DNA from: Desulfamplus sp.
GTDB taxonomy: Bacteria > Desulfobacterota > Desulfobacteria > Desulfobacterales > Desulfobacteraceae
Direction: 5' to 3'
Assembly (NCBI GenBank): GCA_015231615.1
Contig: JADGBE010000008.1
Location: forward strand, 1 to 64,000
Length of the DNA stretch: 64,000 bases
This document shows, piece by piece, positions 57,778 to 64,000 of this stretch. Numbering within the stretch: position 1 is the stretch's first letter; every line of letters starts with the position of its first letter. The position numbers and the translations under genes were made by a program. A model generated the notes under the pieces. That model was not told the DNA's origin. It did not search any database and saw nothing but the letters and a program-made list of their open reading frames with translations.

Positions 57778-59585
57778 TGGAAAAGAATAATCCTATTATT
57801 GATCAAACTCTGTTTGACTTAAAATTGAATGAAGCCCAATTTTATTTAGAACAGGGGCTTTATGATGAAGCTGATAAAATATATGTTAATCTTATTAATG
57901 AGCTTAAACAACTGCCTGAAACTAAAAGCTCTGATATTCAAATAAGACAGTTGGAGTCAATTCGTCAGGAGTATCAAACAGAGACAAAAAAAGATAAAGT
58001 TGCTGTAAAAATATCATCTGATGTTGACAGACGAAGTGATGAAGCTGAATTAAAGAAATCTGAAGTTGACCAAAATAACCAAGATAACTCTAATCAGAAT
58101 AATAACACTATATCCAAAGATGATGATTATAATAGTGGAGAACTTAACAACGATGGTAGTAATAGTGATATAGATAGTCAAGTAGTTGCTTTCATTAACC
58201 AGATGATTATTGAAGCATTTAACAAAAATGCTTCAGACATATACATTGAGCCAACTATAAATGCTAATAACCTTTCTGCCAATTTTATAGGCAAAGACCA
58301 ATCACTATTTAAAACCTATTCTGATAAATCTTCTGATTCAAATATTGCTAAAATTCGTTTTAGAATTGATGGAATATGTCAAGACTACACTGGAATCCCA
58401 AATAAATTCGCTTTACATGTTATATTCAAAATAAAAGTTATGGCAAAAATGGATATTACAGTAAGGGCGACCCCTCTTTACGGCAAAATCAAATTTAAAA
58501 GTGAACCGACAGGAGCTATAGAACTAAAGGCTATAACTATTCCGACCTCAGGTGGTAAAGAGGATATTGTTCTTAAATTCTTTCCAGCCGCAAAACCAAT
58601 GGATTTAGAAAATATTGGATTTCTTGAACATAATCTTAAAAAATTTGTTGAAGTTATAAATAGACCCTTTGGTTTGATTCTTGTTAGTGGCTTATCTGGT
58701 TCTGGTAAAACAACTACTCTCCACTCCGCGTTAAAACTAATAAATAGACCTGAAAAAAAAATATGGTGTGCAGAGCATCCTATTGAAATTACCCAAAGAG
58801 GAATATCCCAAGTAGAAGTTCAACCTCAAAAAGGTCTTAATTATCCTGAACTTCTCAAAGCGTTTATAAAGTCAGGATCAGATGTAGTAATGTTGGGCGA
58901 TATAATTGATTTTGGTGAAAAAGAGATAAGCTATGAGACTACATCTCTTGCCATCAAAGCCTCTTTGACAGGGCATCTAATTTTTGCGGGAGTAAATTCC
59001 TCAAGTCTATCTGATACTATTAGAAAGGTGTTGGAGATTGGTGTAAATCCAATTCATTTCTCAGAAGCACTTTTGTGTATCCTTAACCAGAAACTTATAA
59101 GGCGTTTATGTGAAAAATGTAGAGAGCTTCTATCTGAAGAAAGCTCTAAAAATATCTTAGATATGGCATTTGATGAATTTGGGAAAAATAAATCCTCATC
59201 TGTTGAAAATAGAGAGCCTCTTGAGCTATTTAATCAAATTGATAAAGATAAGATTAGAATTTATAACCATTCACCTGATGGTTGCGAAGATTGTGGTTAT
59301 ACTGGATACAAAGGTAGAGTGGCACTTCATGAACTTCTTATAAACAATGACCTCATAAAATCTTTGATTAAAGAGACCTCAATTAAAGAAACTAATTTTA
59401 TTGAAAAATCAGAAGAGAGTCCTAAAAATAGAGTAAGCTATTTTGAAAGAGTAAATTGTGCTATTCAAAAATTGGATAATAGCAACATATTTACCGCTGG
59501 GAGTTATACCTTAAAACAAGATGGCATACTTAAAGTTATTGCGGGCATTACTGATATTGATGAGATAAGAGATAACACCATATAA
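57777..59585 (+). CDS. divergent GspE/PilB-family secretion ATPase
   Basis: SDIYIEP, RFRIDGICQDY, GLILVSGLSGSGKTTTLHSALKLIN, VVMLGDIIDFGEKE, LTGHLIFAGVNSSS, RRLCEKC...CEDCGYTGYKGRVALHELL. Confidence 0.85.
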   Translation: MEKNNPIIDQTLFDLKLNEAQFYLEQGLYDEADKIYVNLINELKQLPETKSSDIQIRQLESIRQEYQTETKKDKVAVKISSDVDRRSDEAELKKSEVDQNNQDNSNQNNNTISKDDDYNSGELNNDGSNSDIDSQVVAFINQMIIEAFNKNASDIYIEPTINANNLSANFIGKDQSLFKTYSDKSSDSNIAKIRFRIDGICQDYTGIPNKFALHVIFKIKVMAKMDITVRATPLYGKIKFKSEPTGAIELKAITIPTSGGKEDIVLKFFPAAKPMDLENIGFLEHNLKKFVEVINRPFGLILVSGLSGSGKTTTLHSALKLINRPEKKIWCAEHPIEITQRGISQVEVQPQKGLNYPELLKAFIKSGSDVVMLGDIIDFGEKEISYETTSLAIKASLTGHLIFAGVNSSSLSDTIRKVLEIGVNPIHFSEALLCILNQKLIRRLCEKCRELLSEESSKNILDMAFDEFGKNKSSSVENREPLELFNQIDKDKIRIYNHSPDGCEDCGYTGYKGRVALHELLINNDLIKSLIKETSIKETNFIEKSEESPKNRVSYFERVNCAIQKLDNSNIFTAGSYTLKQDGILKVIAGITDIDEIRDNTI

Positions 59586-59593
59586 AACGCAAT

Positions 59594-61837
59594 TTATGCT
59601 CTTGAACAGCATACAGATAGCAGGTCTCTGCCTTCCCTTTCAATATCACACACCAGCAGCCGCACTTTTTCCATATCTCCACTCTTTACAGCAAGCTCTG
59701 TCTGAAAAGCAGCATCTCTGAGGCGATGAGCCGAGCAGTTTGCAGCAAAACCTTTTATTCCATGAGCCTCTCTTATGACACCCTGAACATCATTATTATC
59801 TGCTGCTGTTTTCAATTTATGAATATACTGGGATAAGTTTTCAGGAATTGTTTCAATAATTTGATTCACCAAATCATCGTTTCCTCCGATACGGTTCAGA
59901 AAATCTTCCCTGTCAAATATTGCACTTAGACTTGAGGGTTGCGAATCCATACATGACGATTGAGAATTGATGTCAGAAACAGATGACTTGATTTGGTCAG
60001 GGGGAATATATGTTATGGCATGTTTATAAATTACATCACGTAATTTATCATGATCAACGGGTTTGGAAATATAGCTATCCATTCCTGCAGCAACGCAATT
60101 TTCGCGGTCTTGTAATGTTGTATTGGCGGTCATTGCAATGATGGGAATATCAAATTTCTCGGCTCTTATTATTCTTGCAGCTTCAAGTCCGTCCATCTGT
60201 GGCATCTGAATATCCATTAAAATAATATCATACGGTTTTTTCCTGACAGCCTCAACAGCCTCCTTGCCATTGTTTGCCAAATCTGCATGAATACCCATCT
60301 TTTCCAGAACCTTTAAAGCCACTATCTGGTTGAAACTGTTATCTTCAGCCAGTAGAACACGGGTGCCTGCAATCGGGAAATCAGGGAGAGAAACATTACT
60401 GCCAATTCCATAAACAGGCTTAGAGCTATCAGCCCTTTTATCAACAGGTTTAATAATATCAAACCCTTTCTCAAAAGAAGCAGTAAACTCAAATGTCGAG
60501 CCTTCACCTTCTTGACTTTGAACTGAAATGTTCCCACCCATAAGTTCAACAAGTCGCTTTGAAATCACAAGTCCAAGACCTGTTCCGCCATATTTTCGGG
60601 TTGTTGAGGCATCTGCCTGTGAAAAAGGTTGGAACAGGCGATTCATACGATCTTTTGGAATACCTATGCCTGTATCAGAAACGCTGAAACTTATAATCAC
60701 CTGATTTGGATCATTTTTGAGATCAGCTTCTTCATTTTTGGTTTCATTAGAAGTTTTCTCTATATTGTGTTGGTTGTTATCAGCTTCTTTATTTCTTACA
60801 GTTATAATTATCTCACCTTTAGTCGTGAATTTAATGGCATTATTCACAAGATTCAGAATAATCTGGCGAAGGCGACCAGAATCTCCTTTGAGAAAACGGG
60901 GAACGTCCTGATTGATATAGCAGTTTAGCAAAAGCCCCTTTTCAGAGGCTTTGATTTTCAGCATATCAATTATTTTGCTGACAAGATTTTCAAGATCAAA
61001 ATTAACAGATTCAAGCTCTATTTTGCCTGCCTCTATTTTTGAGAAATCAAGTATATCTTCGATAAGCGATAAAAGTATTTCAGAAGAGTGGATAATAACA
61101 TCAGCATATTGCCCCTGCTCATCTGTGAGATTCGTCTCCCTGATAAGCCTGCCCATTCCGATAATTGCATTCATCGGGGTTCTTATCTCATGGCTCATGT
61201 TGGCAAGAAACTCTGATTTGGCAATGTTGGCAGCTTCTGCAGCGGCTTTTTCTCTTTTCAAGGCCTCAATTTGTTGCTCTGCCATGCTCTGCTCTATTAC
61301 AAGAATATCACGATATGATTTGATGGCTGATGTAAGGACAGTGTAAATCTTCTGTGCTGTAAGTTCTGTCTTCTCCTTGTAACCATCAATATCAAAATTT
61401 TCGATAACATACCGTTCAGGTGCATTTCCTGGTTGACCTGTTCTTATAATGAGCCTGATTCTTTTGAGATTTAGTTGATTGCGGATATATTTAACAAGTT
61501 GAAGTCCTGCATCTTCTGTCTCCATAACCACATCAATTATGGCGACCGCTATATCTTTCTCTTTATTTAAAATTTCCCGGGCTTCTGCTGCCGAGCTTGC
61601 ATTGATAAGCTCAATATTTCTGCCAGCGAATTTGAACCCTTTAAGGCTTATTCTGGTAATTTCATGCACATCAGGTTCATCATCGACAACCAAAATCTTC
61701 CATACCTCACGTTCATCATCTACAACCAGAACTTTCCACACATTGGATTCATCGGGCATGTCAACATCAGGACTATCAGTATTAGATATGGCAACATCTT
61801 CATCCGTTTTTTTATCTTTTTTTCTTATGAGCTTCAT
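59594..61837 (-). CDS. hybrid histidine kinase REC-HisKA-HATPase-REC-HPt
   Basis: [99 protein letters not shown], HPt [18 protein letters not shown]. Confidence 0.95.
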   Translation of the reverse strand: MKLIRKKDKKTDEDVAISNTDSPDVDMPDESNVWKVLVVDDEREVWKILVVDDEPDVHEITRISLKGFKFAGRNIELINASSAAEAREILNKEKDIAVAIIDVVMETEDAGLQLVKYIRNQLNLKRIRLIIRTGQPGNAPERYVIENFDIDGYKEKTELTAQKIYTVLTSAIKSYRDILVIEQSMAEQQIEALKREKAAAEAANIAKSEFLANMSHEIRTPMNAIIGMGRLIRETNLTDEQGQYADVIIHSSEILLSLIEDILDFSKIEAGKIELESVNFDLENLVSKIIDMLKIKASEKGLLLNCYINQDVPRFLKGDSGRLRQIILNLVNNAIKFTTKGEIIITVRNKEADNNQHNIEKTSNETKNEEADLKNDPNQVIISFSVSDTGIGIPKDRMNRLFQPFSQADASTTRKYGGTGLGLVISKRLVELMGGNISVQSQEGEGSTFEFTASFEKGFDIIKPVDKRADSSKPVYGIGSNVSLPDFPIAGTRVLLAEDNSFNQIVALKVLEKMGIHADLANNGKEAVEAVRKKPYDIILMDIQMPQMDGLEAARIIRAEKFDIPIIAMTANTTLQDRENCVAAGMDSYISKPVDHDKLRDVIYKHAITYIPPDQIKSSVSDINSQSSCMDSQPSSLSAIFDREDFLNRIGGNDDLVNQIIETIPENLSQYIHKLKTAADNNDVQGVIREAHGIKGFAANCSAHRLRDAAFQTELAVKSGDMEKVRLLVCDIEREGRDLLSVCCSRA

Positions 61838-61872
61838 GGTTTACCTTTAGAGCTTTCTAAATATTCAGGCTT

Positions 61873-63141
61873 TCAGAATTGCTTGCTTGTAGAATTACTT
61901 TCCTTTGGAATTGGAACAGATATAAAAAAATCAGTCCCTTTGCCCTTTATACTCTCACATCTGATAGTGCCGTTCAGCCGATTGATTACAATGTTATGGC
62001 AGATATACATCCCAAGACCTGTTCCTCCTCTGGCACGTAGCGTTGTGAAAAAAGGTTCAAAAATCTGCCTGACAGTCTCATCGTCCATCCCTTTCCCTGT
62101 GTCAGAATAGTGTATAAACAGGTCATCTTTTTCCCGCTTCACCATGATAGAGATAGTGCCAGAGAGAATGCCATTGTCAAATCCGTGCAGCAGGCTGTTT
62201 ATCATAAGATTTAATAACAGTTGACCGACATCATTAGGATTGCCATACAGATATATGTCATCAGGACAATCCACGTCAACAATGATAGATGTTTTTTTGA
62301 ACTGGCTGTTCAGGTTGATTACAATATCCTTTATAGTCTCTTTCAGATTATAAATACGAAAATTCTCAACAGATTGATCTATAGCTGTCCGTTTAAAACT
62401 TCCAACAAGTTCTGCTGTACGTTTCAAATTATTTATAACTAAAGGGGAACACTCCTTTATTGTTTCAAGAGCAGTGATAAGCTCCTCTTCATCAACCTCC
62501 TCCCTTGTGAGCATCATATCAATTGAGTGCTGGGCATCTGTAAGAGCTGATGAAGCTGTCAGGGCAATTCCGATTGGTGTGTTTATCTCATGGGCAAATC
62601 CTGCAACTAAACGTCCAAGCGAAGCCATTTTTTCCGATTCAATAAGTTTTGACTGGGCGGTTTTCAAATCAGCAAGTGTTTTTGTCAGCGTCTTTTTCTC
62701 TTTTATCAACTGACGCTGCACATTGTTAAGCTCCTGATTCAACTCCACCATCTCATTGTTCAAGGTGTCAAGCTCACTTATATCATACTCACAAAGAACT
62801 AATAAAAGGTTCTGGCGACATAAAACTTTAGCCTGAACACTTCTGCTTTTTAACGGAGTTCCTGTTGTAAGCACACCATCAAAAATCAAGCCGTCTCCCT
62901 TTATAGCTGCCATATTAACCAGAGTTTGAAAATCAGGATTTATAAATTTTGAGGGGTCAAATTTGCCTTCATCAAGACCCAGAATGTTTTTCATTCCTGT
63001 ATTTATATACAAGGCTTGACCGTTATGGTGTTTATTATATTGGAAAAGTCCGAATGCAAATGCCCTGCTGTTCAAAAGATAGTCATCAACATAAGGAGAC
63101 CATTTATATAGCAATTTTATTATTTCTGGTTCTGGTTTCAT
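61873..63141 (-). CDS. histidine kinase with N-terminal sensory region
   Basis: KMASLGRLVAGFAHEINTPIGIALTASSAL, YSDTGKGMDDETVRQIFEPFFTTLRARGGTGLGMYICHNIV. Confidence 0.92.
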   Translation of the reverse strand: MKPEPEIIKLLYKWSPYVDDYLLNSRAFAFGLFQYNKHHNGQALYINTGMKNILGLDEGKFDPSKFINPDFQTLVNMAAIKGDGLIFDGVLTTGTPLKSRSVQAKVLCRQNLLLVLCEYDISELDTLNNEMVELNQELNNVQRQLIKEKKTLTKTLADLKTAQSKLIESEKMASLGRLVAGFAHEINTPIGIALTASSALTDAQHSIDMMLTREEVDEEELITALETIKECSPLVINNLKRTAELVGSFKRTAIDQSVENFRIYNLKETIKDIVINLNSQFKKTSIIVDVDCPDDIYLYGNPNDVGQLLLNLMINSLLHGFDNGILSGTISIMVKREKDDLFIHYSDTGKGMDDETVRQIFEPFFTTLRARGGTGLGMYICHNIVINRLNGTIRCESIKGKGTDFFISVPIPKESNSTSKQF

Positions 63142-63201
63142 TTGATCTCTTTATCTGAATTTCACTTGCCTCAATTTCGCGGCATTTATTTTGTAGCCAT
63201 A

Positions 63202-63232
63202 GATTTGACAACTTTTTAAAAGTTGTCAAATC
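63202..63232. repeat. 31-bp dispersed palindrome, exact reverse complement of 28246-28276
   Basis: GATTTGACAACTTTTTAAAAGTTGTCAAATC. Confidence 0.7.
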
Positions 63233-63262
63233 TTTTAAATTACCATCAAGTGTCAGTGCCGC

Positions 63263-63925
63263 TTATGTTCCTGCCGCAAGAAAGTTTTTAATATAATCTT
63301 CCAATGCGTCTAAAGTTGGAAGATAAGTGGTGTTCTTAAAGTTTTCGATTATCGAACTTCCACCCCGTTTAAATGCCTGTCCACCAATAATTACTGGTAA
63401 ATCCTTGAAGTTGTCGTTGATTGATTGCAATGTCCTTTTAAGCGTATCTATATGAAAATATACAGACATTGAGAGACCAACAAGATTTGGCTGAACCTCT
63501 CTGATAAAGCTAATTAACTCCTGAACAGGTGTATTTGCCCCTAAATATATTGTATTCCATCCATGCAATTCAAATATATCTGCAACCATTTTGCCGCCAA
63601 TCTGGTGCGGTTCATCTTCCACAGAAGATATAATTACAGTCTTGTTGACAGCCTCCCCAATGGGTAGTTGGGCAGCCATCTGATTCATAAGGCTTTCTGT
63701 TATCAGCGTTGCCATGTGTTCGGTAGCAACCGTGATTTTGTTATATTCCCATAACTCGCCTACAGAATACAAAGACCTTTGCAGTAAACCTTGATATAGC
63801 GTTTTAATTTCACAATCGCCTGAAAACAACCCATTCACTATGTTGTAGCAGGGTATTCGTTTTCCTCGAATAAGATTAGTGAAGTAGTTTGTATATTGCT
63901 CTTCGTCTATTATCGGATTTTTCAT
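63263..63925 (-). CDS. cobalamin (B12)-binding domain protein
   Basis: SVGELWEYNKITVATEHMATLI, VEDEPHQIGGKMVADIFELHGWNTIYLGANTPVQELISFI, PNLVGLSMSV, PVIIGGQAF. Confidence 0.88.
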   Translation of the reverse strand: MKNPIIDEEQYTNYFTNLIRGKRIPCYNIVNGLFSGDCEIKTLYQGLLQRSLYSVGELWEYNKITVATEHMATLITESLMNQMAAQLPIGEAVNKTVIISSVEDEPHQIGGKMVADIFELHGWNTIYLGANTPVQELISFIREVQPNLVGLSMSVYFHIDTLKRTLQSINDNFKDLPVIIGGQAFKRGGSSIIENFKNTTYLPTLDALEDYIKNFLAAGT

Positions 63926-64000
63926 TATTCGTTCTCATCCATTGGTTATCTTCATTATTAATGTTTGGAAGCCTGTTCAATATCAACAATTTGACCCTGA

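Overview
AT-rich bacterial window. The gene set suggests a Desulfobacterota-like organism, but that is inference only. It is dense in signal transduction. Recognisable blocks: (a) a chemotaxis operon on + (cheA, cheD, HDOD, cheY, cheX, cheB) at 3.2-9.1 kb; (b) at least six histidine kinases plus a CheB-CheR-PAS fusion; (c) housekeeping genes (mtnA, tesB, nnrD/E, prmA, coaE, pta, glpD, clpA/clpS, secA, argC); (d) an IS607-type element (tnpA/tnpB) at about 25.5-27.45 kb; (e) an accessory pocket between clpS and secA with a retropepsin-like protease pair, a vapBC-like toxin-antitoxin pair and a decayed 137-bp duplicate of the secA 3' end; (f) a ten-gene co-directional block at 49.5-59.6 kb: zinc-ribbon/HAMP membrane protein, Roadblock/LC7, MglA-like GTPase, two proteins with CheW-like C-termini, DUF4388-type and DUF8082-type proteins, and a GspE/PilB-family ATPase whose catalytic motifs look eroded. 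Block (f) is my best candidate for an undescribed system. Across the window I also see GC-rich MITE-like palindromes (one translated in frame inside a CDS, one supplying a stop codon), small dispersed palindromes, a 12-bp operator-like repeat cluster upstream of a hemerythrin gene, and many in-frame tandem repeat insertions inside otherwise conserved enzymes. All assignments are by eye from sequence; no database search was run.
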